Shown: positions 38,975-48,839 of the stretch, one piece after another
Layout: the number at the start of each line of letters is the position of its first letter
How positions within the stretch are numbered: position 1 is the stretch's first letter
Origin: Shewanella amazonensis SB2B
Lineage (GTDB): Bacteria > Pseudomonadota > Gammaproteobacteria > Enterobacterales > Shewanellaceae
Direction of reading: 5' to 3'
NCBI RefSeq assembly: GCF_000015245.1
Contig: NC_008700.1
Coordinates: 3,546,501-3,610,500 of the forward strand
Length of the DNA: 64,000 nucleotides
Notes under the pieces: model-generated
Seen by the model: the letters and a program-made list of their open reading frames with translations, nothing else
What the model was told of the DNA's origin: nothing
The model's database searches: none
Program-made: the position numbers and the translations under genes

Positions 38975-39886
38975 TCACATCAGGCGCCGCCGGATAAATT
39001 CGAGGATGAGTTCCCTCGCTTCCCTGGCTTCGGGCAGCATTTCAAACAGCGGAAACACATGGGGCATGTGCGCCAGAAAGTGATGTTCCACATGGGTTCC
39101 CGCTTCCTTCAGCCTTTGTGCAAGGCGCTGTGAATCCTCCAAAAGGAGCTCCCGCGTGCCCGCAAGCAGCAGCATGGACGGAAGGCCCCGTAAATCACCA
39201 TGCAATGGACTTGCCCGGACATCCATGGGATTGGCGCCCTGAAGATAGGCCCCCCTAAGCCTGAGCAGGGAGTCGATACTGAAGAAGGGATCGTCTGCAC
39301 TGAGCAGCCGTTCACTGTCACCTGTGATCCCAAGGTCCAGCGCGGGGCTGAGCAGCACCGCACATTCGGGCAATCTGAGCCCCATATCTTTGACTTGCAG
39401 CAGCAAAGCCATGGCAAGATTACCACCGGCGCTGTCACCCATCACCACAAAGGGGTCTGACCAAAGCGACAGAAATTGCTGATACCCGTCCAGCACATCT
39501 TCCAGGGGGGCAGGAAACGGGTGTTCTGGTGCCAGCCGATAATCGGGGACATAGGCATCGGCATCCAGCTCACGACACAGATCTGCGATAAAGCGGCCAT
39601 GGGCGTTGGGGGTTTTAAAACAAAATCCCCCTCCACGCACGTAAAAGATGGCGAGCCGGGGGCGTTGTGCCGCAGCGGATTCCAGATGATTATGGATTAA
39701 GGCGCTGTGGGAGAGGGGCAAATTGTCACTGATAAGCCCTTTGGGCCAGCTAAGATAGCGGCTGTCCAGGGCTTCAAGCCGCCTGCGAATATCGGCCAGT
39801 GACAAACGGGCGCCCCGGGCGTGCATTCCGGGTTTGGCAATGTAAGAAAGCACACTGTTAAGCACCTTTGCCTGCCAACTAGCCAT
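38975..39886 (-). CDS. Alpha/beta hydrolase of the hormone-sensitive-lipase (acetyl esterase) type
   Basis: About 303 residues. Features are the nucleophile elbow GDSAGGNLAMAL, the HSL-type DYRLAPEHPFPAPLED segment, a late acid region (LLLAGTRELLLEDS) and the final His in HHFLAHMPHVFP. The oxyanion motif normally read as HGGG is RGGGF here, so the first His is replaced by Arg. ATG 39886 is chosen because CAGGAG lies seven bases upstream; 39940 would add 18 residues. It follows the HDOD gene by 60 bases on the same strand. Substrate unknown. Confidence 0.85.
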   Translation of the reverse strand: MASWQAKVLNSVLSYIAKPGMHARGARLSLADIRRRLEALDSRYLSWPKGLISDNLPLSHSALIHNHLESAAAQRPRLAIFYVRGGGFCFKTPNAHGRFIADLCRELDADAYVPDYRLAPEHPFPAPLEDVLDGYQQFLSLWSDPFVVMGDSAGGNLAMALLLQVKDMGLRLPECAVLLSPALDLGITGDSERLLSADDPFFSIDSLLRLRGAYLQGANPMDVRASPLHGDLRGLPSMLLLAGTRELLLEDSQRLAQRLKEAGTHVEHHFLAHMPHVFPLFEMLPEAREARELILEFIRRRLM

Positions 39887-39946
39887 ACTGAGCTCCTGCT
39901 TGTACTGCTTTGCCGGATGTTCGGCTAACGCCCCGAACAACGCGTT

Positions 39947-41143
39947 TCAGAAGAGTTCCATTCTGCGGTAATTTTGCGCCTTCAAGCGCAGTATTTCCTG
40001 CTCACTGAGACCATAGTAACGGTACATTTCCCGAGCCTCCTGGGGTTCGAGCAAATTGCTCTCTTCCAGCGTCATCACCCTGACGAAACACGTGGCCTTG
40101 GCCAGAATTTGGGCATCCATGGGCATATCGGTGACAGTGAGGGATTCATCCAACGCCTTGAGATTCAGCGTCAGAGCATGGTCGGCAAAGTTCAGCCTGG
40201 CCGGAATTTCCCAGGCGAGCCTGCTGGAATGGAGCAGCACCTCTTCCAGTACCTTTTCCGCGGGAAACTCGGTGGCCATGACCGCATCATAGAGTTCCTT
40301 GTCCCGACTGGCACTGGCCTCCCGGAGCCAATTGCCCCAATTTTTTTCATAAATGGCAGATGCAGTACCGAGCACCATGGTAATACCAAACTGCTCGAGG
40401 AAGGCGCTGATAAATGCCAGAGTTTCATTGGATTCATGGAGTTTGGCCAGGGCTTTGGCGGCAGTGGCACAGGCCAGCGCATATTGCCATAGCTTGCGAT
40501 TGGGCCACAGCAGACAGGAATGGCCCGAGGGCAACCAGTTGCGCATGCTGTAATAAGGCACCAACTGACGCAGGTTTTCCACCCCGATAAAGTTGAGCAC
40601 CAGCTTGATATCGGTCACCCGTACATCGGCGCGCTGGGGATGACGCTGGCGAAATGCGGTGCTGTTGACCACATTGGTCAAGTCACGGGATAACCAGCCA
40701 ATACCGCTCATGAGCAGGCGAATACGGCCAAGTTCCGGGTTAGCTTTGCAGAGTTGTTCAAACAGCGCGAGCTGAGTCTCGGTCAGACTGGAACGCTGCA
40801 GCAATCTGTCCATATCGCCGAGTGTCAGCTTTATCTCATCCATGATGGTATCGGTGAGCTGTTTGGATACGGCTTCGAACACTTCACGGGCCTTTTGCTG
40901 CCGCTCGATGCGCTCAAAAACGGCGGCACGCTCGATATCCAGCTTGAAGACAACGGATTCGAGTTCCCGATCCAACTCATCCTGAATTCTGGGCATTTTC
41001 TGCTTACCGACAATCAACTGCCGGTATAAACGCCGCTCCAATGCCAGAATACTGCCGGGCTTAACTCCGCCCGTTGCGCCAATAGCCACCTCTGTATACT
41101 CCCGCTGGTGTATAAAGCCGATTTCACCTGTCATTTTTAGCAT
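39947..41143 (-). CDS. HDOD-domain protein
   Basis: A 398-residue, largely helical cytoplasmic protein. The central part (about residues 115-330) fits the HDOD domain, a degenerate HD fold without the full metal-binding residues: IRLLMSGIGWLSRDLTNVVNS, FIGVENLRQLVPYYSMR, and FLEQFGITMVLG. The N-terminal quarter (40-110) is a charged, probable coiled coil. HDOD proteins usually act in signalling linked to c-di-GMP or motility; the target is unknown. Probably co-transcribed with the downstream esterase. Confidence 0.85.
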   Translation of the reverse strand: MLKMTGEIGFIHQREYTEVAIGATGGVKPGSILALERRLYRQLIVGKQKMPRIQDELDRELESVVFKLDIERAAVFERIERQQKAREVFEAVSKQLTDTIMDEIKLTLGDMDRLLQRSSLTETQLALFEQLCKANPELGRIRLLMSGIGWLSRDLTNVVNSTAFRQRHPQRADVRVTDIKLVLNFIGVENLRQLVPYYSMRNWLPSGHSCLLWPNRKLWQYALACATAAKALAKLHESNETLAFISAFLEQFGITMVLGTASAIYEKNWGNWLREASASRDKELYDAVMATEFPAEKVLEEVLLHSSRLAWEIPARLNFADHALTLNLKALDESLTVTDMPMDAQILAKATCFVRVMTLEESNLLEPQEAREMYRYYGLSEQEILRLKAQNYRRMELF

Positions 41144-41203
41144 AAATCGGCCAAGGAGAGAGACTGATATTTTGCCAACTTACTGACAGGCGACCAATTT
41201 TCA

Positions 41204-41232
41204 ATAAAAAACAGGGCCCGCAGGCCCTGAGT
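41204..41232 (-). terminator. Terminator of the S9 peptidase gene
   Basis: On the minus strand: CAGGGCC, TGC, GGGCCCTG, then TTTTTTATTG. Confidence 0.82.
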
Positions 41233-41251
41233 TTAACGACCGTTTGGCCGG

Positions 41252-43726
41252 TTACTTGAGCTCGGCTTCAAACAGCTTATAAATGCGGCGGTATTCATCG
41301 AGCCAACTGGACGGCTCTCGGAAACCATGGGGCTCCACCGGGTAGATAGCGGTTTCGAACATGGGCTTTTCAAGCTCAATCAAACGCTGTACCAGGCGCA
41401 CACTGTCCTGGAAGAACACGTTATCATCCAGCACACCGCTCATGATAAGCAGCGGTTTGTTCAGCCCCTCGGCATGATAGATGGGTGAGCTGCGTTCAAA
41501 GGCAATGGGGTCCACATCCGGTGTATTGAGGATGTTGGAGGTATAAGGCGCATTATAATGTGCCCAGTCGGTTACCGGACGCAGCGCTGCACCAGCCTGG
41601 AAGAGCTCAGGCTCGCGGAACAACGCCATAAAGGTGAGGAAGCCACCATAGGATCCGCCGTAAGTGCCCACACGTTTGCTGTCCACATTGGCATTTTTCA
41701 CCATCCAGGCCACGCCGTCTTTGAGATCCTCCACCTCAGGGTGACCCATCTGACGATAGATGGCGGTGCGCCAGTCACGGCCATACCCCTTGGAGCCACG
41801 ATAGTCCATGTCCATCACCACATAACCTTGCTGGGCCAGCAGGTTGTGGAACATAAACTCGCGGAAATAGCCGGAGAAACCAAAGTGCGCGTTTTGCAGA
41901 TACCCGGCACCATGGTTAAAAATCACCGCTGGATACTTGTCTGCCTTGGCAGCATCGTACCCCTCGGGCAGATACACTCTGGCGTAAACAACACCGGCAC
42001 CATGATTGGACGGCACGGCCACCACGTTGGGCGCTTGCCAGGTATACTTGGCAAAGACCTCTGAGGTGTAGTGGGTCAGGCGCTTGAGTTCGCCACCAAT
42101 CTCCTGCACATAAAGCTCTTCAGGCTGAATACGGCTGGAGGCAGTCAGCAGCAAGCGTTTACCATCCGGGCTCAAACTGTAATCCAGCGTGCCTTCCCAA
42201 TGGGTCAATTGCTCGTCTTTGCCATCGGCCAGAGCGACGCGGTACACATTGTAAACGCCGGGATGATCTTTATTGGCCTTGTAATACAGATGCTTGCCAT
42301 CGGGGCTTAAGGTGACATCACTGACCACGAATTGACCCGATGTCAGTGCCGTTGCAGCCTTGCCCGGCGCCTTGATGTACAGCTGGGAATAGCCAGTCTC
42401 TTCTGACAGGAAAAAGAAACGCCCATCTTCGAGCCAACCAAACTGGTTGTAGTCGTAGTTCACCCAGGCGTCGTCATGGAGACGATGCTCTGTGGTTAGC
42501 TTGCCGGAGTCCAGATTCACAGATGCAATCCAGCGGTCTTTATTATCCACCGCTTCGAGCATAACCAGCAGCTTGCCATCATCACTCCACTGGATGGCAC
42601 TCTGGCTCCAGCCCCAATCCTGCATCAGCTGCACTTTGCGGGGCGCTTTCTCGCTTTGATAGCTTTCGCCCCGGGCTTTGGCGTTGTCGGCCTTCACCGC
42701 GGCGAGCACATCCTCATCAAAGCCCTGCAGACCTTCGATACTGATGTCATGCTTTTGTTTGTCTTTAAGATCAATCAATACCAGACGCTGACCCGGTGGA
42801 TTATCTTCCGCTACCCGCGCGCGGGCAGGCACCGCATCCACATAGCCATCCTTACCCAGATAGTTGGGCATGATGTCGTGCTCACTGCGGCCCTGATAAC
42901 TCTTATCCTGAAGGCTGACGAGCACATAACGACCATCGGCTGACAGAGACAGTTCGACGACAACCTCACTCTCCCCCAAATACCAGGGCTGTGCCGTCAT
43001 GGTGGTATCGGCTTCAGCCAGCGCCTTTTTATAGTCCTCGCGGGCTTTGGCTTTGTCATGCTGGGCAGCAACATACTGGATGAGCTTTGCCTGCTCTTTA
43101 GCCAAATAGGCCTCTGGGGCCTTAACGCCCTTGGGCGCATTGCTCATTCGGATATCGGCAAGCTGCTCTACCATGCCGTTGGCATGCAGGCGGAATACGG
43201 CGTTCCCCTGCCAGAAGGCCAGGTCACCATTATCCAAGAAACGCACACCATCCACTGGGGTATTGGTACGGGTCAGCTGTGCGACTTCACCGGTGGACAG
43301 CTCTTTAACGAAGAGGTTGCCCTGATAGATGTAGGCCTTGCGCTTTTTCGCCTTATCCAGCACACCACTGCGCTGGGAGACCTGATGTAACTCGCCCAAA
43401 GACAACTCACGGGCTTCACCATCCAGCGCCTGAACATAGTAGGACTTAAGCGCCGATGCACTTGGCTGACGCTCAAACAGTACGCTGCCGGCGTCATCGC
43501 TCCAGTATGGATTGCGGGCGAATATGCCCATCCAGTCTGGATTGGCCATAATTTGCTTCATGGTCAGGTGTTCGGAGGCAACAGGCGGTGTTGCCAGCTC
43601 CACTTGTGACACAGGTGTCTGATTGGCAGCTGATGGAGCAGTTGCGGCGTGTTCGGTGGCAGCGCAGCCGGACAGGATAGCCAGCGCCAACGCACTGACA
43701 GCAAAGTGACGGTAAACCGGGTTCAT
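41252..43726 (-). CDS. S9 prolyl-oligopeptidase-family lipoprotein
   Basis: An 824-residue exported peptidase. The lipobox is ILSGC (Cys about residue 21). A beta-propeller-like N-terminal region (about 60-560, with repeated DDGKL- and SPDGK-type blades) is followed by the catalytic alpha/beta hydrolase domain (about 580-820). The Ser is in GTYGGSYGGFL, the Asp in SGVLDDNVF and the His in PVEPHGFREP. The arrangement is like dipeptidyl-peptidase IV or acylaminoacyl peptidases that trim short peptides in the cell envelope. Monocistronic with its own terminator. Confidence 0.92.
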   Translation of the reverse strand: MNPVYRHFAVSALALAILSGCAATEHAATAPSAANQTPVSQVELATPPVASEHLTMKQIMANPDWMGIFARNPYWSDDAGSVLFERQPSASALKSYYVQALDGEARELSLGELHQVSQRSGVLDKAKKRKAYIYQGNLFVKELSTGEVAQLTRTNTPVDGVRFLDNGDLAFWQGNAVFRLHANGMVEQLADIRMSNAPKGVKAPEAYLAKEQAKLIQYVAAQHDKAKAREDYKKALAEADTTMTAQPWYLGESEVVVELSLSADGRYVLVSLQDKSYQGRSEHDIMPNYLGKDGYVDAVPARARVAEDNPPGQRLVLIDLKDKQKHDISIEGLQGFDEDVLAAVKADNAKARGESYQSEKAPRKVQLMQDWGWSQSAIQWSDDGKLLVMLEAVDNKDRWIASVNLDSGKLTTEHRLHDDAWVNYDYNQFGWLEDGRFFFLSEETGYSQLYIKAPGKAATALTSGQFVVSDVTLSPDGKHLYYKANKDHPGVYNVYRVALADGKDEQLTHWEGTLDYSLSPDGKRLLLTASSRIQPEELYVQEIGGELKRLTHYTSEVFAKYTWQAPNVVAVPSNHGAGVVYARVYLPEGYDAAKADKYPAVIFNHGAGYLQNAHFGFSGYFREFMFHNLLAQQGYVVMDMDYRGSKGYGRDWRTAIYRQMGHPEVEDLKDGVAWMVKNANVDSKRVGTYGGSYGGFLTFMALFREPELFQAGAALRPVTDWAHYNAPYTSNILNTPDVDPIAFERSSPIYHAEGLNKPLLIMSGVLDDNVFFQDSVRLVQRLIELEKPMFETAIYPVEPHGFREPSSWLDEYRRIYKLFEAELK

Positions 43727-43858
43727 TGTCCTTCCTTTTAGTTTTACGGCCGGGGGCCTTTTTGGAATGGCGCAGTTATACCATATTTGCGCCTGTCACA
43801 CTGGCGTGGTCACAAAAGGTAAACGAGAAAACTTGTAACAGAAAATCAAGACACGGTG

Positions 43859-44434
43859 TCAGACGGGGATTTTAAGGAAATTACCAAGCAATTCGAGCCC
43901 TTGCTCGGTAAGGATGGATTCGGGATGGAACTGCACCCCATACAGCGGTAAGGACTTATGGCTGATGGCCATGATTTCACGTCCATGGACAGGATCGTCA
44001 AACCAGGCATCCATCACAAAGCCTTCGGGTACGGACTCCACCAACAGCGAGTGATAACGGGTGACCCTCAGCGGGTTATTGAGGCCACGAAACAGGCGCT
44101 GATTGTTATGGCTGATGTCACTGGTTTTGCCATGCATCACCCTTCCGGCACGGATCACTTTAGCGCCAAATACCTGGGCCATCGCCTGATGCCCCAGGCA
44201 CACCCCCAGAATGGGCAACTTACCGGCAAAATGAGTGATGGCGTCCAGGGAAACACCCGCGTCATCCGGGGTACAGGGGCCGGGTGAAATCACCAAATAG
44301 TCCGGTGCCAGCGCAGCGATTTCCTCCAGCGTAATATCGTCATGGCGACGGACAACCACCTCTTCCCCCAGCTGCTGAAAATACTGCACCAGGTTAAAGG
44401 TAAAAGAGTCGTAGTTGTCTATCATGAGCAACAT
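43859..44434 (-). CDS. pabA: Aminodeoxychorismate/anthranilate synthase glutamine amidotransferase subunit
   Basis: A 191-residue class-I glutamine amidotransferase that supplies ammonia to PabB (folate) and possibly TrpE. The start is ATG 44434, giving [14 protein letters not shown] as in PabA/TrpG; the listed upstream residues do not belong. The catalytic Cys is in [10 protein letters not shown] (about residue 79) and the His/Glu pair in VQFHPES. Position next to the argD region as in E. coli favours PabA over TrpG. Confidence 0.92.
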   Translation of the reverse strand: MLLMIDNYDSFTFNLVQYFQQLGEEVVVRRHDDITLEEIAALAPDYLVISPGPCTPDDAGVSLDAITHFAGKLPILGVCLGHQAMAQVFGAKVIRAGRVMHGKTSDISHNNQRLFRGLNNPLRVTRYHSLLVESVPEGFVMDAWFDDPVHGREIMAISHKSLPLYGVQFHPESILTEQGLELLGNFLKIPV

Positions 44435-44541
44435 GCTTTTATTCGTCCGCGCGTTGAAATCCAAACAGAACAGGCCGCGAATCCTAGCACAGAGCGGCCT
44501 GCGGATCATCCAATGGCCGGAACTATGTCTATGCTTAAGGG

Positions 44542-45699
44542 ATGATTATCAAACCTTCGTCAGTAAACTCTATGGCATTTTGGGGGAAACGGCTGCTCAG
44601 TTACGCCAAAACGGGTATAGAGCATTGTCACGGCAAAACGCAGGAACGCCGGCTCATCCAAACAAATATCAGTGTGTTTATTGCGGTCATCACCATATTG
44701 GTGTTTAACCTTGCCTTTGTGCTGCTTGGCAATCCGGGGTTGATGTATTCAGGGCTGGTGCAACTCCCATTTTTACTGTTATTACCGCTGGTGCTTTGGT
44801 TCAACCGCAAAGGGCGAAGACACGAGGCGACTCTGACCCTGTTTTTATTGGTGATGCTGGATGCGGTTAGCGCGCTTATGCTCGCTCAAGGGGTGACACT
44901 TGGACTTCAGTACTATTTTCTGATGTTTGCGGTGTTACCGGCATCCTATCTGGACGCCAAACATTGGCCGACCACCTTACTGCTGTTTTTAAGTAACATT
45001 CTGCTATTTGGCTATTTCGAAGTGTATGGCTGGCAAGCTCACCCCAGCATTGCCGAAGTGCCGACATTCACCATCACACTGCTCAGAATAATAATGGTGG
45101 GTTCATGCGCAACCACGGTATTGGTGGTTATCCTGATAAGTGAGTACTACGCTGCACAAAATGAACAGGAACTGCAATATCTTGCGGATACGGACTCGCT
45201 GACCGGGCTGCCAAACCGGCGTGCTTTCATGGGGCGCCTGGAACGAACCATCAAAGACAGACGATCCTTTAGCCTGCTGATTATCGATGTTGACCATTTC
45301 AAGCAGATTAACGACACCACGGGGCACCAGACTGGCGACGCTGCACTGCAATTTTTGGCTAACCAGCTTAATGCGTGCATTCAGGGGGAAGACTTTGCCG
45401 GGCGGATTGGCGGCGAAGAGTTTGCTATGGTGCAGTTTTGCGCTTCGCCACTTGAGCATCTGGTCCGTGCCGAAAGTCTGCGAAAAACCATTGCCTCGGC
45501 ACATCCAGACCTGGGCGTTGGCCCCGTATATTTAACGGTTTCCATCGGTGTGTGCATGGCAACACCGCCGGTGTCACTTATCACACTGATGGCCATGGCA
45601 GACAATGCACTCTATGAGGCCAAACGCAGTGGTCGCAACTGCGTCCAGGTAGCCGCCGCAAAATCTGAATCCGTGCCGCCATGGCAGGCAGTTACATGA
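44542..45699 (+). CDS. Membrane diguanylate cyclase
   Basis: A 385-residue protein predicted to make c-di-GMP. About six membrane helices lie between residues 40 and 205, followed by a GGDEF domain (about 215-375). The active site reads GGEEF at residues 290-294. At the place of the RxxD inhibitory site the sequence is QGED, so feedback inhibition by c-di-GMP is probably lost, unlike the other cyclase in this window. AAGG lies very close to the ATG at 44542, so an internal start at Met11 is possible. Divergent from pabA. Confidence 0.88.
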   Translation: MIIKPSSVNSMAFWGKRLLSYAKTGIEHCHGKTQERRLIQTNISVFIAVITILVFNLAFVLLGNPGLMYSGLVQLPFLLLLPLVLWFNRKGRRHEATLTLFLLVMLDAVSALMLAQGVTLGLQYYFLMFAVLPASYLDAKHWPTTLLLFLSNILLFGYFEVYGWQAHPSIAEVPTFTITLLRIIMVGSCATTVLVVILISEYYAAQNEQELQYLADTDSLTGLPNRRAFMGRLERTIKDRRSFSLLIIDVDHFKQINDTTGHQTGDAALQFLANQLNACIQGEDFAGRIGGEEFAMVQFCASPLEHLVRAESLRKTIASAHPDLGVGPVYLTVSIGVCMATPPVSLITLMAMADNALYEAKRSGRNCVQVAAAKSESVPPWQAVT

Positions 45700-45714
45700 T
45701 GGGGATGCCAAAAC

Positions 45715-45743
45715 GAAAAAACCAGCCGATGGCTGGTTTTTGT
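45715..45743. terminator. Bidirectional rho-independent terminator
   Basis: AAAAAACCAGCC, GAT, GGCTGGTTTTTG between the convergent cyclase and sspB genes. Confidence 0.88.
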
Positions 45744-45744
45744 A

Positions 45745-46203
45745 TTATTTGACCACAGTTAAATGGCCGCGGCGTTTGGGACTGGGATCGTCCGGCCCAT
45801 CCGGCTCCTCTGTAGTCAGGGCCTCTTCCGGCTCTGACTCAACCACAGACAGCAGCTCGTCTTCACCTTCATCGAGCAGATAGGCATCTTCGGCATCAAA
45901 TACAGTACCGGCCCCATTTTCACGGGCATAAATGGCCACGATTGAGGCCATGGGTAATACCACCTGATGGGGCACACCGCCGAAACGCGCATTAAACTCG
46001 ACAGCATCATTGCCCAGTTGCAAGTGCCCCACAGCCGACTCGGCGATGTTCAGCACAATCTGGCCATCACGCACATACTGCTGGGGCACCTGAGTGCCTT
46101 TGACATAGGCGTCTACTACTACGTGGGGCGTAAGCTGGTTATCCATCAACCAGTCATAGTACGCCCGCAGCAAATAGGGACGGCTTGGAGTCAAAGGTTT
46201 CAT
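45745..46203 (-). CDS. sspB: Stringent starvation protein B, ClpXP adaptor
   Basis: A 152-residue adaptor that binds ssrA-tagged proteins and hands them to ClpXP. The N-terminal domain (PSRPYLLRAYYDWLMDNQLTPHVVVDA) is highly conserved, the linker is long and acidic (about 115-140), and the tail RRGHLTVVK is the ClpX-binding module. The start overlaps the sspA stop by one base (TAATG), so the two are coupled. Confidence 0.96.
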   Translation of the reverse strand: MKPLTPSRPYLLRAYYDWLMDNQLTPHVVVDAYVKGTQVPQQYVRDGQIVLNIAESAVGHLQLGNDAVEFNARFGGVPHQVVLPMASIVAIYARENGAGTVFDAEDAYLLDEGEDELLSVVESEPEEALTTEEPDGPDDPSPKRRGHLTVVK

Positions 46204-46832
46204 TACATACCCATGCGCATTTCGCGCTCGGCTTCAGTCAGTGACGCCTTGAACGACTCGCGATCGAAGATGCGGGTCATGTACGCCTTGATATCTTTGG
46301 CCACGCCTGTGTCCAGGTGAATACCCAGAGCAGGCAAACGCCACAGCAAGGGGCCGAGGTAGCAATCAGCCAGGCCGAACTCTTCGCTCATAAAGTAAGG
46401 CATTTCACCAAACAGTGGTGAAATGGCGATCAGGCCTTCACGGAGCTCTTTACGGGCGGCATCGGCACGGTCACCTTTCTTGATGCGATCAACCAGCACG
46501 TACCAATCGGTATCGATACGGTGCATCATCAAACGGCTTTGGCCGCGGGAAACCGGATAAACCGGCATCAGCGGTGGGTGTGGGAAACGCTCATCCAGGT
46601 ATTCCATGATGATGCGTGACTCATACAACACCAGCTCGCGATCCACCAGCGTCGGCACAGAGTTATAAGGATTCAGCTCGAGCAAATCCTCTGGCATGTC
46701 GTTGGGATCGACCTGTAAAACATCAACGGTGACGCCTTTTTCAGCCAGCACAATACGCACTTGATGGCTGTAGAGATCGTCGGCGCCAGAAAACAGAGTC
46801 ATGATAGAGCGTTTGTTGGCAGCAAGAGCCAT
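46203..46832 (-). CDS. sspA: Stringent starvation protein A
   Basis: A 209-residue GST-fold protein that binds RNA polymerase in enterobacteria. The start is ATG 46832, with GGAGGG upstream; it gives MALAANKRSIMTLFSG, the usual beginning. Family landmarks: YNSVPTLVDRELVLYES and EYLDERFPHPPLMPV, the latter close to the surface patch needed for SspA function. It is in an operon with sspB and downstream of petABC, as in many gammaproteobacteria. Confidence 0.95.
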   Translation of the reverse strand: MALAANKRSIMTLFSGADDLYSHQVRIVLAEKGVTVDVLQVDPNDMPEDLLELNPYNSVPTLVDRELVLYESRIIMEYLDERFPHPPLMPVYPVSRGQSRLMMHRIDTDWYVLVDRIKKGDRADAARKELREGLIAISPLFGEMPYFMSEEFGLADCYLGPLLWRLPALGIHLDTGVAKDIKAYMTRIFDRESFKASLTEAEREMRMGM

Positions 46833-46854
46833 TGATACCCTCCAGAATCGAAAC

Positions 46855-46892
46855 AAATAAAATAAACGAGGGGCTGACGCCCCCCGTTTCAA
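46855..46892 (-). terminator. Terminator of petABC
   Basis: On the minus strand: AAACGGGGGGC, GTCA, GCCCCTCGTTTATTTTATTTG. Stem with one offset base; the T-rich tail is interrupted by A. Confidence 0.7.
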
Positions 46893-46926
46893 TACGCGGA
46901 TAGAGTATTTTACCCGCTATTGGCTA

Positions 46927-47625
46927 TCAGTGTACATCCTTCCAGTATTCTTTCTTCAGGAAGTAGGCCACAACAAAGAAGATAAACAGGAAGCCGAGCA
47001 CCCAAATACCCAGAGCCTGACGCTCCAGTTTGATAGGTTCTGCTGAGTACACCAGGAAACCTGTGATGTCACGGGCAGCCTGATCGTACTCTTCAGCACT
47101 CAACTTACCGCCGGTGGCAACCAGACTGCCGTCTGCCTGCTTAACCGCGATACCCTGCAAACCTTCCAACACATGCGGCATACCCACAGAAGGGAATACA
47201 GTGTTGTTCACGCCGAAAGGACGGCTTGGGTCTTTATAGAAACCCTTGAGGTAAGAGTAAACCCAGTCTTCGCCACGCACACGGGCGGCCAACGTCAGAT
47301 CCGGTGGCGCAGCACCGAACCATTTGGCAGCGTCTTTCTCAGGAATGGCGTTTTCCATCAGTTCACCGACTTTGGCACCGGTGAACACGAACTTGGTACG
47401 CATCTCATCAATAGAGACGCCCAGGTCGTTGGCAACACGCTCATAGCGCTGATACTGAGTGCTGTGACAGCCTGAGCAGTAGTGCTGGAACAAGTCCAGA
47501 CCACGAACCAGAGACTCTTTATCGTTCAGATCGATATTGGCCTTTTCCAGGTGCACGTTGTGGCCGCCAGCGGCGAAGCCAAGAGTGGGCACCAGAGCAA
47601 CCAAAGCAATGAGTAACTTTTTCAT
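46927..47625 (-). CDS. petC: Ubiquinol-cytochrome c reductase cytochrome c1
   Basis: A 232-residue membrane-anchored cytochrome c1 of the bc1 complex. It has a signal peptide (residues 1-18), a heme c motif CSGCHSTQYQR (about residue 52), a distal Met region (VFPSVGMPHVLEGLQG) and one C-terminal helix (LGIWVLGFLFIFFVVAYFL). It overlaps petB by one base. Confidence 0.96.
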   Translation of the reverse strand: MKKLLIALVALVPTLGFAAGGHNVHLEKANIDLNDKESLVRGLDLFQHYCSGCHSTQYQRYERVANDLGVSIDEMRTKFVFTGAKVGELMENAIPEKDAAKWFGAAPPDLTLAARVRGEDWVYSYLKGFYKDPSRPFGVNNTVFPSVGMPHVLEGLQGIAVKQADGSLVATGGKLSAEEYDQAARDITGFLVYSAEPIKLERQALGIWVLGFLFIFFVVAYFLKKEYWKDVH

Positions 47626-48839
47626 TATTTAGTCAACCTCGCTGGAACTGGCTTGGTCTTCTCATTCTTGCTGTACACCCACAGGGCTACGAAGAAGCCA
47701 AAATAGGTGATGGTGAACACTTGAGCAGCAATGGTCAGTGCTGGTGAAGCTGGCACGGCACCGAGGTAGCCCAGTACGACGAAAGACACAGAGAACTGAG
47801 CAATGTTCAGCTTGTGGATCATGCTGCGATAGCGAACTGACTTCACCTTACAACGATCCAGCCATGGCAGCAGGAACAGTACGGCAATCGACAGACCCAT
47901 CATGATCACGCCACCCAGCTTGTGCGGAACCGCACGCAGAATCGCGTAGAAGGGGGTGAAGTACCATACAGGTGCAATGTGCTCAGGGGTCTTCATTGGG
48001 TTAGCAGCTTCGAAGTTAGGCTTCTCGAGGAAGTAACCACCACCTTCTGGCATGAAGAACAACACGTAGCAGAACACTATCAGGAAGCCCGCCACACCCA
48101 TGATGTCTTTCACGGTGTAGTAAGGGTGGAAAGGAATACCGTCAACGGGCCAGCCGTTTTCGTCCTTGTTCTTCTTGATTTCGATACCGTCGGGGTTGTT
48201 TGAACCCACTTCGTGCAGGGCAATCAGGTGCAGGAACACCAGAACAACCAGCACCAACGGCAGTGCAATCACGTGCAGGGCGAAGAAGCGGTTCAGGGTC
48301 GCGCCTGATACCACGTAGTCACCACGGATCCACAGAGTCAGATCATCACCAATAACAGGGATGGCACCAAACAGAGAGATAATTACCTGCGCACCCCAGT
48401 ATGACATCTGGCCCCATGGCAGCAGATAGCCCATGAAGGCTTCGGCCATCAGCACGAGGAAAATCAGCATACCGAACAGCCACAGCAGTTCACGTGGTTT
48501 CTGGTATGAACCGTAGATAAGACCACGGAACATGTGCAGATATACCACCACGAAGAATGCAGAGGCCCCTGTGGAGTGCATATAACGCAACAACCAACCA
48601 TATTCCACATCGCGCATGATGTATTCAATGGAGGCGAAGGCGCCTTCTGCGGTAGGTACGTAGTTCATGGTCAGCCAGATACCGGTGAGGATCTGGTTTA
48701 CCAGCACCAACAGTGCCAGCGAACCGAAGAAGTACCAGAAGTTAAAGTTCTTTGGGGTCGCGTACTGACCAACATGACGATTATAGGTCGCCGTCATTGG
48801 GATACGGGCATCGATCCAATCGATAATGTTCTTAACCAT
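47625..48839 (-). CDS. petB: Ubiquinol-cytochrome c reductase cytochrome b
   Basis: A 404-residue diheme cytochrome b with eight or so helices. The conserved heme histidines lie in RYMHSTGASAFFVVVYLH and RFFALHVIALPLVLV...LHLIALHEVG. The Qo-site motif is read as PEGGGYFLEKP-adjacent PEHIAPVWYFTPFYAILR. It sits between petA and petC with one-base overlaps at both ends, an operon with tight coupling. Confidence 0.97.
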   Translation of the reverse strand: MVKNIIDWIDARIPMTATYNRHVGQYATPKNFNFWYFFGSLALLVLVNQILTGIWLTMNYVPTAEGAFASIEYIMRDVEYGWLLRYMHSTGASAFFVVVYLHMFRGLIYGSYQKPRELLWLFGMLIFLVLMAEAFMGYLLPWGQMSYWGAQVIISLFGAIPVIGDDLTLWIRGDYVVSGATLNRFFALHVIALPLVLVVLVFLHLIALHEVGSNNPDGIEIKKNKDENGWPVDGIPFHPYYTVKDIMGVAGFLIVFCYVLFFMPEGGGYFLEKPNFEAANPMKTPEHIAPVWYFTPFYAILRAVPHKLGGVIMMGLSIAVLFLLPWLDRCKVKSVRYRSMIHKLNIAQFSVSFVVLGYLGAVPASPALTIAAQVFTITYFGFFVALWVYSKNEKTKPVPARLTK

